Positions 42,568 to 51,910 of a DNA stretch of 64,000 nucleotides are shown here, one piece after another. A program made the translations under genes and the position numbers. The stretch is from assembly GCA_964627935.1 (NCBI GenBank), contig CAZVLB010000016.1:1-64000 (forward strand), given 5' to 3'. This stretch comes from JAABVY01 sp964627935 (GTDB taxonomy: Bacteria > Zixibacteria > MSB-5A5 > JAABVY01). The first letter of the stretch is position 1. Every line of letters starts with the position of its first letter. The notes under the pieces are model-generated. The model made no database searches, was not told where the DNA came from, and worked only from the letters and a program-made list of their open reading frames with translations.

Positions 42568-43650
42568 TTATAATTCGATTAATTCCTTTTCGGCTTTGTT
42601 CAAAACCATACATCTATTTCTCTTGATCACGACATCATCCTCAATACGAACTCCGCCCCAGCCGCTGATATAAATACCCGGCTCAATGGTTATCACCATA
42701 TTGGGCTTGAGTTCCACCTCGGATAATGTAGAAACCGCCGGAGCATCATGGACAACAGTACCCAATCCATGCCCCAGCCCGTGACCAAAGTACTTACCAT
42801 AACCTGCTTTGTCAATAATCTTACGAACTTTACCGTCCAATTCCCTGCCTTTTAAACCGGCTTTGGCATAACGGATACCGGCTTTCTGGGCCTTCAGCAC
42901 AAGGTTGTAAATCTTTTTCTGACGGTCGGTTGCCTTGCCCAGTACGACCGTACGGGTGATATCGGAATGATACCCCTGATAAAGCGCACCAAAATCCATG
43001 GTGATAAGATCACCCTTTTTGATCTTGCGGTCGGATGCCACGCCATGCGGCATGGCCGATCTGGGACCGGAAGCGACGATTGTATCGAAGGCCGGTTTCT
43101 CGGAACCGAGCATTTTCATCTGGTACTCCAGTTCAGCGGCAACCTCGTTTTCACGCACGCCGGGCTGGATAACATTTAAGATCCTGTCAAAAGCGGCATC
43201 GGAGATTTTTACCGCCTCACGGATCAGGTTTATCTCATCCTGGGTTTTGATGATCGAAATCCCGCCCACCATATTATGCGTCGGCACCAGGATCGCATGC
43301 GGGAGAAGCGCCTCCAGCCTTTCATATATCTCATAGCTCAGGTTTTCTGACTGGAACCCGATCTTGATATTTTTCTGCTTGAGTGGCTTGAATTCGGGGA
43401 AATCGATCAACGGATCCCGTTTGCCGATAACTATCTTGGCATTTTTGACCTGCTTCTTGACCTGATCCTGGTAACGGAAATCGGTAAAGAAATAGGTCTG
43501 CTTGGGGAAGACCAGAAGCTTGGCAGTTGATCCCGAAAAGCCTGTCAGGTAACGTATATGAACTATATCCGATACCAGCAGACAATCCAGATTTTCCTGG
43601 CTGACTAATTCCTGCAGTTTCGTAAGATTGGTCTTTTTCTTTTTCGGCAT
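42568..43650 (-). CDS. M24 family aminopeptidase (Xaa-Pro peptidase type)
   Basis: 360 residues. N-terminal creatinase-like domain (DCLLVSDIVHIRYLTGFSGS), then the pita-bread domain with metal ligands in TMDFGALYQGYHSDITR, FGHGLGHGLGTVVHDAP and TIEPGIYI, plus VRIEDDVV. It removes N-terminal residues before proline. Ribosome-binding site CTGGAGAATT overlaps the end of the TPR gene, 3 nt away. Confidence 0.93.
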   Translation of the reverse strand: MPKKKKTNLTKLQELVSQENLDCLLVSDIVHIRYLTGFSGSTAKLLVFPKQTYFFTDFRYQDQVKKQVKNAKIVIGKRDPLIDFPEFKPLKQKNIKIGFQSENLSYEIYERLEALLPHAILVPTHNMVGGISIIKTQDEINLIREAVKISDAAFDRILNVIQPGVRENEVAAELEYQMKMLGSEKPAFDTIVASGPRSAMPHGVASDRKIKKGDLITMDFGALYQGYHSDITRTVVLGKATDRQKKIYNLVLKAQKAGIRYAKAGLKGRELDGKVRKIIDKAGYGKYFGHGLGHGLGTVVHDAPAVSTLSEVELKPNMVITIEPGIYISGWGGVRIEDDVVIKRNRCMVLNKAEKELIEL

Positions 43651-43653
43651 GGT

Positions 43654-44268
43654 TTAATTCTCCAGTTCCTCCAGGATCGTCCTGATGCGGTTGTTATCAG
43701 GTTGGCTAACGAGTATATCCCGGCAAAGTTCCCGTGCCAGCTCTTTGTGGCCCTGCTTTAAGTACAGGTTAACCATTGTCTCGGTAGCGAATCTGCCGGC
43801 CACTCTGTTTTCCTTATTCCTGCTGATCCGTTGCGGGGTTTTCTCCTCTTTTATATCCTCTGACAGCTTATCTTCAGTTTCCTCAAATTTCAGATCACCC
43901 AGCCTGTCTATCTGCCTGACCTGGGCCAGGTAAGATCTGGCCAGAGCATGGTCGCCGCTTTCCATATAGATCTTGCCGATCAGTTCAAGTGCGGCCGGAT
44001 GCTCCGGGATCATCTGAAGTGTCTTGTGAAGGTAATCTAAGGCCTGCTCCTTTTGATCCAGGCTGTAATACGTTTTTCCCAAAAGCCAGTAGCCTGTGGG
44101 ATAGCCCGGAAAATCATTAGCATATTCTTCAAGTATCTCTTTAGCCTTCTGGCGCTCATCCCTAGCAAGATAAGCATCCGCCAGCCTTGCAAACGAATCC
44201 GGAAGCAAAGACTTCAGCTTTTCGATTTGCGCATCCTGCGTTCCACTTACCAGGGTAATTTTCTTCAC
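43654..44268 (-). CDS. TPR-repeat protein
   Basis: 204 residues, no signal peptide, three to four tetratricopeptide units (SFARLADAYLARDERQKAKEIL; YWLLGKTYYSLDQKEQALDYL; ALELIGKIYMESGDHALARSYL), then an acidic linker and a last helical pair (TMVNLYLKQGHKELAREL). Starts with GTG, AAAGG 5 nt upstream. The repeat type suggests a scaffold. No specific partner is visible. Confidence 0.8.
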   Translation of the reverse strand: MKKITLVSGTQDAQIEKLKSLLPDSFARLADAYLARDERQKAKEILEEYANDFPGYPTGYWLLGKTYYSLDQKEQALDYLHKTLQMIPEHPAALELIGKIYMESGDHALARSYLAQVRQIDRLGDLKFEETEDKLSEDIKEEKTPQRISRNKENRVAGRFATETMVNLYLKQGHKELARELCRDILVSQPDNNRIRTILEELEN

Positions 44269-44324
44269 AACAACCTTTCAGCCTCGAAAGTTAAAGCTGT
44301 GCTTAATAGCTGTCAAGTAAAACT

Positions 44325-44798
44325 TTATCGACTAAAACGCTCCACAATCCGGGCGATCAAATCCGATGTCGACCTGCCCGGCAGGAGTTTCACACGTTTT
44401 ACACTTCCGCCCCAGGATTCGACCTCAGCCGCGCCGATTATCTCCGACTTCCTGTAATCGGCCCCTTTTACCAGGATGTCCGGCTTAATCTTATTAATTA
44501 AGTTAAGAGGCGTATCCTCATTGAATGCAACAACATAGTCAACAGACTCAAGACATGCCAGAAGTTTACTGCGATCTTTGTATGGTGTTACCGGACGCTT
44601 TTCCCCTTTCAGGCGCCTGACTGAACTATCGCTGTTTAATCCGACAATCAGAATATCACCAAGCTTCTTGCAATCGCCCAGGAGCTTTGCGTGACCGTAA
44701 TGAATCAGATCAAAAACGCCATTCGTGAAAACTACCTTTTTGCGCTTCCATTGGCGGCGAATTTCCAAAAGCCTTTTTAGGCTGACCACTTCACCCAT
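44325..44798 (-). CDS. hldE2: D-glycero-beta-D-manno-heptose 1-phosphate adenylyltransferase
   Basis: 157 residues from ATG 44798, preferred over an upstream in-frame start because GGAGG lies 7 nt before it and it overlaps the kinase gene by only 8 nt. FTNGVFDLIHYGHAKLL is the cytidylyltransferase-fold HxGH-type motif, followed by GLNSDSSVRRLKG and the C-terminal GRSTSDLI. It makes ADP-heptose for lipopolysaccharide. In enterobacteria it is fused to the kinase as HldE. Confidence 0.93.
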   Translation of the reverse strand: MGEVVSLKRLLEIRRQWKRKKVVFTNGVFDLIHYGHAKLLGDCKKLGDILIVGLNSDSSVRRLKGEKRPVTPYKDRSKLLACLESVDYVVAFNEDTPLNLINKIKPDILVKGADYRKSEIIGAAEVESWGGSVKRVKLLPGRSTSDLIARIVERFSR

Positions 44799-45804
44799 GG
44801 GCTTCCTCCGCCAGGTTTTCGGATATTTCTTCATACAGGCGATCCCTCTCGACCTGCGCCGTTCCAACCTCGGCGACCACTAGTCCGGCCGCCTGATTGG
44901 ATATAAAAGCCGCCTCCGGTAACGATGCACCGGCCGCGACAGCCGAAACAAATGTCGATATCACAGTATCGCCCGCACCGGTAACATCGTAGACTTTGCG
45001 CGCCGCCGCCGGCAGAAATGTAAGCTTTTCGCCCTGCTCAAACAGGGCCATACCCTGCGGACCGCGGGTTATCAATATGGACTCGGCATCGAGCATATCC
45101 AAAAGGCCCCATCCCACCTCGCGTAAATCATCCTCATTGCGGATTCGCTTGCCATATGCAAAACCCGCCTCGAGATGATTGGGTGTGATCACAGAGACTT
45201 TTCTATATGAACGGAAATGAACATCCTTGGGGTCAACGGCAATGAATACATCTTTCTCACGGCAGAGGGCTATCACATGATTTAAAAGAGTCTCAGTAAT
45301 TACGCCCTTACCGTAATCCGAGATAATCAGCCCCCTGGCATTGTCAATCTGGGATTTCACCTTGTCCAGTATCTCTTCCTGAACCTGCGGCCCGATCTCG
45401 GCAGTGGACTCATGGTCCGCGCGCACCACCTGCTGATTGTTGGCGATAATGCGGGTCTTGATGGTCGTGGGACGGCCATTATCCATAACGATGCCGTCCG
45501 ACCTGATGCCCTTGTCGCCAAGCAGGATGCTGAATGTTTCGGAACGGATATCATTTCCGACAACTCCGATCAGATAGGGATCATCGCCAAGCTTGCGAAT
45601 ATTTGTGGCCACATTGGCCGCCCCGCCCAGGAGCAGGGTTTCTTCTTTGACCTCGACCACCGGCACGGGTGCCTCGGGTGATATACGGTTAACTTCGCCC
45701 CAGAAATAGCGATCCATCATCAGATCACCTATAACAATAATTTGATTGCCCCCGACGCTTTCAAATATTTCATCTATTCTCGAGAGATTTACCTGCACAT
45801 CCAA
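44791..45804 (-). CDS. hldE1: D-glycero-beta-D-manno-heptose-7-phosphate kinase
   Basis: 337 residues, PfkB family. IVIGDLMMDRYFWGEVNRISPEAP, GGAANVATNIRKLG, ISDYGKGVI and the catalytic GAGDTVISTF are the RfaE/HldE kinase-domain pattern. It phosphorylates heptose-7-phosphate at C1. First gene of the minus-strand hldE-TPR-M24-accB-pilT run and divergent from the DUF3467 gene. Confidence 0.93.
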   Translation of the reverse strand: MDVQVNLSRIDEIFESVGGNQIIVIGDLMMDRYFWGEVNRISPEAPVPVVEVKEETLLLGGAANVATNIRKLGDDPYLIGVVGNDIRSETFSILLGDKGIRSDGIVMDNGRPTTIKTRIIANNQQVVRADHESTAEIGPQVQEEILDKVKSQIDNARGLIISDYGKGVITETLLNHVIALCREKDVFIAVDPKDVHFRSYRKVSVITPNHLEAGFAYGKRIRNEDDLREVGWGLLDMLDAESILITRGPQGMALFEQGEKLTFLPAAARKVYDVTGAGDTVISTFVSAVAAGASLPEAAFISNQAAGLVVAEVGTAQVERDRLYEEISENLAEEAHG

Positions 45805-45819
45805 AATCCTTTTTAGTTG

Positions 45820-45847
45820 TTGACATTGGGCACAATTGTAATACTTT
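45820..45847 (+). promoter_or_regulatory. Promoter of the DUF3467-GH57 genes
   Basis: TTGACA (45820-45825) and TACTTT (45842-45847), spacer 16 nt, about 28 nt before the DUF3467 ATG, which has an AAGGAGG ribosome-binding site. Confidence 0.6.
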
Positions 45848-45874
45848 TAAGCCAAAAGTTCAAGGAGGAAATCA

Positions 45875-46201
45875 ATGAATAAACCTGCGGGACAACAACA
45901 GCAGATAAAGGTTAAACTGGGCGAAAATCTTCCCGATGAGGTCTATTCCAATCTTCAGATAATAAATTTCTCACCGGCGGAATTCATAGTGGATTTCGCG
46001 CGCTTTTCTCCGGGAATGAAAGAAGCCCGGGTGCATGCCAGGATTATCTTAAATCCCACAACCGCCAAGGCTCTTCTAAAAAATCTCGAGAACAGCGTGG
46101 CGAAATATGAAAACCAATTCGGACAGATAAAGATATATGGCCAGCAGGAGAAGCAGATCGGCTTCCAGACGGCCACTGATCAGAAGGTTGATGAAGACTA
46201 A
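45875..46201 (+). CDS. DUF3467 domain protein
   Basis: 108 residues. QIKVKLGENLPDEVYSNLQIINFSPAEFIVDFARF, then a segment with ARVHARIILNPTTAKALLKNL and YENQFGQI, is the DUF3467 signature. Small, soluble, of unknown role; frequently found as a single-domain protein in many phyla. It is 63 nt upstream of the GH57 gene on the same strand. Confidence 0.85.
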   Translation: MNKPAGQQQQIKVKLGENLPDEVYSNLQIINFSPAEFIVDFARFSPGMKEARVHARIILNPTTAKALLKNLENSVAKYENQFGQIKIYGQQEKQIGFQTATDQKVDED

Positions 46202-46264
46202 CGCCCGGTTTCTGCTCTGCTTTTAACCGGCGGAAGCATTAATCACAGACTGAAAGGAAAACGT

Positions 46265-48007
46265 ATGGCCGAGGGATTAAAGGGCGCGTTTACATTCGTA
46301 TTACATGCACATCTTCCGTATGTGCTCTCACATGGGCGCTGGCCTCACGGCACCGACTGGCTCAATGAAGCCTGCGCCGAGACGTATATACCGATCCTGA
46401 ATATACTGAATGAGCTTATCGAGGACGGTATCAGGCCGGGAATCACTATCAGCATATCGCCGGTATTATGCGAACAGCTGGCCAGCAAGAATTTCCACCC
46501 CGAATTCAAAGACTATCTCGACACAAAAATACAGGCGGCCAATACTGACAATGAGGTTTTTTCAAGACACGGCGACGAGGATATGGCCGGCCTTTCCAGC
46601 ATGTGGGTTGATTTCTACAGCAGTATAAAAAACAGCTTTGAAAAAAAATATAAACAGGACATTCTCGGGGAGTTCAAGAGGCTCCAGGATGATAATCAAA
46701 TCGAAATAATGACCTGCGCCGCCACTCATAGCTACTTTCCGCTTTTAAGCCAGGATACGACTATTCAGGCCCAGGTCAAACAGGCCGTACGGACCTATGA
46801 AAATTACTTCGAACGCAGGCCACGCGGTATCTGGCTGCCGGAATGCGCCTATCGTCCCAGATACACATGGAATCCGCCGGTCAAAATCGAGGGCCTTGCC
46901 TCCGGATACCTGCGCAAGGGTGTCGAGGAATTTCTTTCAGAAAACGAAATCGAATACTTCATAGTCGACAGCGCTCTCCTGCACGGCGGTGAAGCGATCG
47001 GTGTGTATATCGATCGTTTCGAGTCTTTAAAGACACTCTGGGGCAATTTCGAAAAGCAGTATAACCCGCCCGAGAAAAGGCCGGAGCGGGACACACACGA
47101 AGTTTACCTGGTATCTTCAGGTGATGAATCCAAGAAACCTGTAGCGGTTTTCGCCCGTGACCCGGAAACAGGCCTTCAGGTCTGGTCGGGAGAATATGGC
47201 TATCCCGGTGATGGCAACTACCTCGACTTTCATAAGAAGCATTTCCCCGGCGGCCATCGTTACTGGAAAGTAACCTCGCCCAAAAGCGATTTGGCCGATA
47301 AAGAGGAATATAATCCCAAGACAGCCATGGGCCGGGTACCTGAAAATGCCGGTCATTTTAAAGGGCTCGTAAAGGATTCTTTGCTTAAGTATTACCAAAA
47401 GAAACAGAAACCGGGATTTCTGTGCGCACCATTCGACTGCGAGCTTTTCGGGCACTGGTGGTTCGAAGGCGTCAATTTTCTAAAGCTTGTCATTGATTAT
47501 ATTCATCACGACGATGATATCGAAACTATCACCTGCGGCGAACAGCTCGATCGGCAGAAACCGACCGAGGTGGTCTCTCTGCCCGAAGGAAGCTGGGGCC
47601 AGGGCGGTTATCATTATATCTGGCTCAATGACTGGACCGAATGGACCTGGAAACATATCTATGAAGATGAGATGATTATGCAGTCCATGGCCCGGCGCCA
47701 TAAGGATACAAGCAACAAAAAGCTGAAAGAGATCCTGCAGCAGGCTGCCCGTGAATTAATGCTCCTGGTATCTTCAGACTGGCAGTTTTTAATTTCCACA
47801 TGGTCAGCACGGGATTATGCCGAAATCAGGCTTGTCGAGCATCATAAACATTTCAGGCGTTTGGCAAAGATGGTCGAACGTTGTCAGAATGATGACGATA
47901 TTGATGATGCCGACTGGACTTTTCTGAAAGATATTCAGCGCCGCAATGATCTATTCCCCGATATCGATATAAAATGGTTTGCCAAAGTGGATTATCCGAC
48001 AACTTAG
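46265..48007 (+). CDS. GH57 family glycoside hydrolase, 1,4-alpha-glucan branching enzyme type
   Basis: 580 residues. Opens with FVLHAHLPYVLSHGRWPHG, has the catalytic nucleophile Glu in GIWLPECAYRP (about 200), and the acid/base Asp in FDCELFGHWWFEG (about 390), followed by a helical C-terminal domain of about 130 residues. This layout (with the DUF1957 C-terminal domain) fits GH57 glycogen branching enzymes. No glycogen synthase gene is nearby. It ends at an intrinsic terminator. Confidence 0.9.
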   Translation: MAEGLKGAFTFVLHAHLPYVLSHGRWPHGTDWLNEACAETYIPILNILNELIEDGIRPGITISISPVLCEQLASKNFHPEFKDYLDTKIQAANTDNEVFSRHGDEDMAGLSSMWVDFYSSIKNSFEKKYKQDILGEFKRLQDDNQIEIMTCAATHSYFPLLSQDTTIQAQVKQAVRTYENYFERRPRGIWLPECAYRPRYTWNPPVKIEGLASGYLRKGVEEFLSENEIEYFIVDSALLHGGEAIGVYIDRFESLKTLWGNFEKQYNPPEKRPERDTHEVYLVSSGDESKKPVAVFARDPETGLQVWSGEYGYPGDGNYLDFHKKHFPGGHRYWKVTSPKSDLADKEEYNPKTAMGRVPENAGHFKGLVKDSLLKYYQKKQKPGFLCAPFDCELFGHWWFEGVNFLKLVIDYIHHDDDIETITCGEQLDRQKPTEVVSLPEGSWGQGGYHYIWLNDWTEWTWKHIYEDEMIMQSMARRHKDTSNKKLKEILQQAARELMLLVSSDWQFLISTWSARDYAEIRLVEHHKHFRRLAKMVERCQNDDDIDDADWTFLKDIQRRNDLFPDIDIKWFAKVDYPTT

Positions 48008-48029
48008 ACCCGCACATAGACTTTATGAA

Positions 48030-48060
48030 GCCGCCCGAAGAATTTCCCGGGCGGTTTTTT
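48030..48060 (+). terminator. Intrinsic terminator after the GH57 gene
   Basis: Stem CCGCCCG/CGGGCGG with a ten-nt loop (AAGAATTTCC) followed by six Ts. Confidence 0.9.
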
Positions 48061-48100
48061 ATGGTCATATTTATAGATGATAAATTTTGTAAAGAATAGT

Positions 48101-48129
48101 TTGCAAACCAGAAACAATATAATTATACT
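48101..48129 (+). promoter_or_regulatory. Promoter of the DUF1579 gene
   Basis: TTGCAA (48101-48106) and TATACT (48124-48129), spacer 17 nt, about 70 nt before the ATG, which has a GGGAGGAATA ribosome-binding site. Confidence 0.55.
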
Positions 48130-48199
48130 CCTGTTTATAGGGTTCTAAGGATTTGAAACAGTTATTCTCAAAAGTGATAGGATTTACAAGGGAGGAATA

Positions 48200-48766
48200 A
48201 TGTTAAAGCTCAAAGCGATATTTGTTCTGGGTATGATTATTTGTATTCTGGGGGCTGCAGCTATTGCCGGTGAACAGGGGGAAATGGCTGAAATGCCGCC
48301 TATGGGACCGACCGAGGAGATCAAATCGCTGAGTTATTTGATCGGTACCTGGGATGTCGAGCAGAAATGGAGAATGGGCCCTGAGGACGACTGGATGACA
48401 TCCAAAGGCGTTGCTGTTTACAGCGACATGTATAATGGCTGCGCCTTGCGTCACACATTCGAGAGCGAGATGATGGGTATGCCCTATCACGGTACCGGTC
48501 TTCTGGCCTATAACCGCGAGACAGGCAAATGGCAGTCATCCTGGTTCGATAATATGAGCGCCGCTATCAGCCTCTATGAAGGCGGTATGGAAGGTGAGAA
48601 AATGGTTGTGTATGGCGAGGATGCCTGGCAGGGACAGACCTACAAGGCCAGAATCACCACCTTCAATATGACCCCGGAAAGCTTTGACTGGACATACGAG
48701 ATGTCATGGGATGGCGGCAAGAGCTGGTTTGAATCCGGCCGTTCTCATTATACCAAACGTCAATAA
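48200..48766 (+). CDS. Exported DUF1579 family protein
   Basis: 188 residues with a signal peptide (about 1-23, ending AAAIAG). The mature part is a lipocalin-like DUF1579 barrel with LIGTWDVEQKW, GCALRHTFES, GTGLLAYNRETGKWQSSWFDN and a closing GGKSWFESGRSHYTK. Function unknown in the family. Own promoter and terminator, so monocistronic. Confidence 0.85.
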   Translation: MLKLKAIFVLGMIICILGAAAIAGEQGEMAEMPPMGPTEEIKSLSYLIGTWDVEQKWRMGPEDDWMTSKGVAVYSDMYNGCALRHTFESEMMGMPYHGTGLLAYNRETGKWQSSWFDNMSAAISLYEGGMEGEKMVVYGEDAWQGQTYKARITTFNMTPESFDWTYEMSWDGGKSWFESGRSHYTKRQ

Positions 48767-48784
48767 TCAAAAAAGCCTGGTGAT

Positions 48785-48816
48785 AAAAAAGCGGAGCAGT
48801 TTTGCTCCGCTTTTTT
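48785..48816. terminator. Bidirectional terminator between DUF1579 and VOC genes
   Basis: AAAAAAGCGGAGCA/TGCTCCGCTTTTTT around a three- to four-nt loop, with A and T runs on both sides; shared by the two convergent genes. Confidence 0.93.
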
Positions 48817-48831
48817 GTTTATATGCAAAGA

Positions 48832-49197
48832 TCATTTCCGTGACCATAGCCCGATCAGGTTTCCTCCGGGATCCTTAAATAGTGAAAAATAACCGAAATC
48901 CGGGGCGATATGGGTTTTATCCTGCACAATTTCGACATTTTTCTCGCGCAACTTGTCAAGGTAGGCCTGCATATCATTGACCTTGATATATAATGTACAG
49001 CCGGTATCATTGGGCCTGCCGGTAGTCGAGAAGCCTCCCTCCACGCCATTGGGATCTTTCCACATTCCATAGCCATTCATGGCGTTACGCACATCCCAGT
49101 CGAACAACTCGGCATAGAACATCATCGTCTCGCCAAGGTCATTGGCGTAAATTTCCGTATGACAAACAGAACCATCAGGCCATTCCGACATAGCCAT
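48832..49197 (-). CDS. VOC family (glyoxalase-like) protein
   Basis: 121 residues from ATG 49197, preferred over an upstream in-frame ATG because AGGAGGAATT lies directly before it. Two beta-alpha-beta-beta-beta units with HTEIYANDLGETMMFYAELFDW and a final DFGYFSLFKDPGGNLIGLW, typical of the bleomycin-resistance/glyoxalase superfamily. Potential metal ligands are His near the start and Glu/Asp positions; substrate unknown. Confidence 0.85.
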   Translation of the reverse strand: MAMSEWPDGSVCHTEIYANDLGETMMFYAELFDWDVRNAMNGYGMWKDPNGVEGGFSTTGRPNDTGCTLYIKVNDMQAYLDKLREKNVEIVQDKTHIAPDFGYFSLFKDPGGNLIGLWSRK

Positions 49198-49320
49198 AAT
49201 TCCTCCTAATTCATGCTTCCCGTGACATTGACGGGATCGCTTATGCACTTGTGATTTATGAAAAGATCAGTATTCATCTGGCTATATCTTTAACGGATTT
49301 TACATAAGCGGAGTTTCCCA

Positions 49321-49440
49321 AAAAGAAAAGCCAGCTTGGGTGAGCTGGCTTCAGGGTCAGAGCCTTGTGGATTGGTCACGTAACTTAGGTTTCTTGTCTT
49401 TCCTACCCGGTATACACGTCTGGAAGAATCTGGTTCCAAA
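49321..49440 (-). ncRNA. Candidate small RNA ending in an intrinsic terminator
   Basis: The minus strand has a clear terminator at 49321-49349 (GCCAGCT/AGCTGGC, loop CACCCA, then TTTTCTTTTT), yet no coding gene lies upstream of it: the region to 49527 is only the mutS2 leader on the other strand. The preceding 90 nt contain small complementary segments such as TAGG/CCTA enclosing AAAGACAAGAAA. No strong minus-strand promoter was found, so the 5' end (about 49440) is a guess. Confidence 0.35.
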
Positions 49441-49470
49441 ATTTTCCTTCGAAAATTAAATTTTTACAAA

Positions 49471-49498
49471 TTGATTATTTTTCTCAAATCCATATCTT
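49471..49498 (+). promoter_or_regulatory. Probable promoter of mutS2
   Basis: TTGATT (49471-49476) and TATCTT (49493-49498), spacer 16 nt, about 30 nt before the mutS2 ATG. Confidence 0.45.
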
Positions 49499-49527
49499 GT
49501 ACCACGTTTTGACAATAAGGTTAGCCT

Positions 49528-51897
49528 ATGGATCAGCAGACATTAAGCAAATTAGAGTACAACAAGATCATCGAGCGGCTTGAAGGCAAATGTTTTTCAC
49601 CGCTGGGCAAGCAGAAATGTGCCGCGCTTTTACCTTCAACTGATTATGAGACAATCGAAAAATCTCTTTCCGAGACTCATCAGATGGCTGAAATCCTGCG
49701 CTTCGAGGAGCCATTTCCGATGCAGACGGTGGATGATGTCGATACATTTTTCTCGCGCCTTAAGGTAGCCAGTACATTTATAGACTCAACCGATTACCTG
49801 AAAATAGCCCATTTTTTGCGAACGATAAATGGCCTCAAACAATATATAAAGCCGAAAGCCAAGAAGTATCCTCTAATAGATTCCTATATCGCCCTGTTGA
49901 AACCAAAGCCTGAGATAGTCGAAAAAGTCGAACGGGCTATAGATAAAACCGGCGAGGTCAAGGATTCGGCATCACCGAAACTGCGAAGCATTCGTACAGA
50001 AAAGCATGTGGTGCGCAACAGGATACTGACAAAACTTGAAGCTATGATTCAAGACCAGCCGGTAACCGGAACGCGTCAGGATGACCTGATCACGATCCGT
50101 GACGACCGATTTGTGATTCCCATGGCCACCTCCGATGTCACCTCGCGTACCGGTGTGATTCATGGCCGTTCCAAATCCGGCGCCACCCTCTTCGTCGAAC
50201 CGATGGCTACAGTTGAAGCCAACAATCATCTTCGTGAACTGGTGCATGCCGAGGAGGCTGAAATCGAACGGATCCTGATTGATATCGGTGATTCGATTCG
50301 TGAAAACCTCGATGATCTGCACGAAAACTATCGACTGGTCGGCATAATTGATTTCATCCATGCCAAGGCCCGGCTGGGCCTGCAGCTCGACTCGAACCGT
50401 CCCGCGCTTAAAGATGAGCCGGCATTTGACATGAAAAAGGCCTATCATCCCCTGCTTCTGTTGTCTGCTGATAACAAAGCCGATGTGGTCCCATCAGATA
50501 TTATGCTGGGCGAAAATTTCGACTGCCTGATTATTACCGGCCCGAATATGGGCGGAAAAACTGTGGCCCTGAAAACTGCCGGTCTACTGTCCCTGATGGC
50601 TCAGGCGGGAATGCTGATCCCGGCCGATGAAGATTCGCAGGTGGGGATATTCGACCATATTTTCGCTGATATCGGCGATGAGCAATCTATCGAACTATCA
50701 CTATCGACATTCTCATCCCATATCTCAAAAATTATCGAGGCGGTCAAAAAATGTGGCAAACGAAGTTTGATTTTGATGGATGAGCTTGGTGCCGGAACCG
50801 ATCCATTGGAGGGCTCAGCGCTGGGCGAATCGATTTTAAAGGATATCCTGCGCAAAAACGGCAAGGCGATTATCACAACTCACTATTCCGCATTAAAGAC
50901 CCTGGCCGAACGGGATAAACGGTTTCAGAATGCCTCACTGGAATTTGACCAGAAAACCCTGCAGCCGACCTATCGCCTGATGATCGGCCTGCCGGGTTCA
51001 TCATATGCGATCGAGATGGCCAAGCGGCTGGGGATGCCGGCGGAGATTGTTAATGATGCTGTTGAACTGGTCGGCAGCCAGGAAATGGATATGGCCAATC
51101 TTATCCAGAGGTTGCAAACCCAGACTCGTGCCGCCGAGGATCGCGCTCAAAAAGCCGAAGCGGACATGAAAGATGTTGAAAAGCTTCGGGATCATTATGT
51201 CAAGCGCCTGGATCAGATGTCTGAGGAACAGAAAGAATTCAAACGCAAAGCGCTGGAGGATGCGCAGAAGCTGATCGATGACACCAGGGCCGATCTGGAA
51301 CGGCTGGTGCGCAGTATAAAAGAAAGCGGGGCGGATAAAAAGAGCATTAAAGAAGCACATGAATATATCCGCTCAAAACGTTCTGATTTAAAAACATACC
51401 AGGAGCGCATACAACCCGAAAAGGAACCGGAGAAAGAAGCTAAAAAGCTTCAGCCGGGAGATACGGTATTTATCGAAAACCTGCAGGCCAAAGGCGAACT
51501 GCTGGATTACGATGAAAAGAAGGACAACTGGCGCGTGCAAACCGGCAGCATGGTGGTCAATGTCAGATCCGACCTTCTCAGAAAAACCGTATCAGGCAAG
51601 AAAGAACGCAGAATACCTGCCGGAGTTAACTATGCTCCTTATGAAGATGTATCGACCCAGATTTCTCTGCGCGGGATGACATCCGAGGAAGCCGAGACGG
51701 CGCTGGACAAATATCTGGATTCGGTCTCACTGGCCAATCTCGAAACTGTGTATATTCTGCATGGCAAGGGCACCGGGGCATTGCGCAAAACCGTAGATCA
51801 ATACCTGAAAAACCATCCAATGGTCAAAAGCCACAGACTGGGCTATTATAATGAGGGTGGCTCCGGAGTAACTGTGGTCTCATTGAAGAAAAGCTGA
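49528..51897 (+). CDS. mutS2: Endonuclease MutS2
   Basis: 789 residues. Core and clamp domains, then the ABC-type ATPase with Walker A ITGPNMGGKTVALKT, the STFSSHI segment and Walker B LILMDELGAGTDPLEG. A coiled-coil stretch (about 520-620) follows, then a C-terminal Smr nuclease domain with ISLRGMTSEEAE and YILHGKGTGALR. MutS2 acts on branched DNA and stalled or collided ribosomes rather than in mismatch repair. Convergent with the YdjC-type gene, 13 nt apart. Confidence 0.96.
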   Translation: MDQQTLSKLEYNKIIERLEGKCFSPLGKQKCAALLPSTDYETIEKSLSETHQMAEILRFEEPFPMQTVDDVDTFFSRLKVASTFIDSTDYLKIAHFLRTINGLKQYIKPKAKKYPLIDSYIALLKPKPEIVEKVERAIDKTGEVKDSASPKLRSIRTEKHVVRNRILTKLEAMIQDQPVTGTRQDDLITIRDDRFVIPMATSDVTSRTGVIHGRSKSGATLFVEPMATVEANNHLRELVHAEEAEIERILIDIGDSIRENLDDLHENYRLVGIIDFIHAKARLGLQLDSNRPALKDEPAFDMKKAYHPLLLLSADNKADVVPSDIMLGENFDCLIITGPNMGGKTVALKTAGLLSLMAQAGMLIPADEDSQVGIFDHIFADIGDEQSIELSLSTFSSHISKIIEAVKKCGKRSLILMDELGAGTDPLEGSALGESILKDILRKNGKAIITTHYSALKTLAERDKRFQNASLEFDQKTLQPTYRLMIGLPGSSYAIEMAKRLGMPAEIVNDAVELVGSQEMDMANLIQRLQTQTRAAEDRAQKAEADMKDVEKLRDHYVKRLDQMSEEQKEFKRKALEDAQKLIDDTRADLERLVRSIKESGADKKSIKEAHEYIRSKRSDLKTYQERIQPEKEPEKEAKKLQPGDTVFIENLQAKGELLDYDEKKDNWRVQTGSMVVNVRSDLLRKTVSGKKERRIPAGVNYAPYEDVSTQISLRGMTSEEAETALDKYLDSVSLANLETVYILHGKGTGALRKTVDQYLKNHPMVKSHRLGYYNEGGSGVTVVSLKKS

Positions 51898-51910
51898 ACA
51901 ACCGCTTCTA

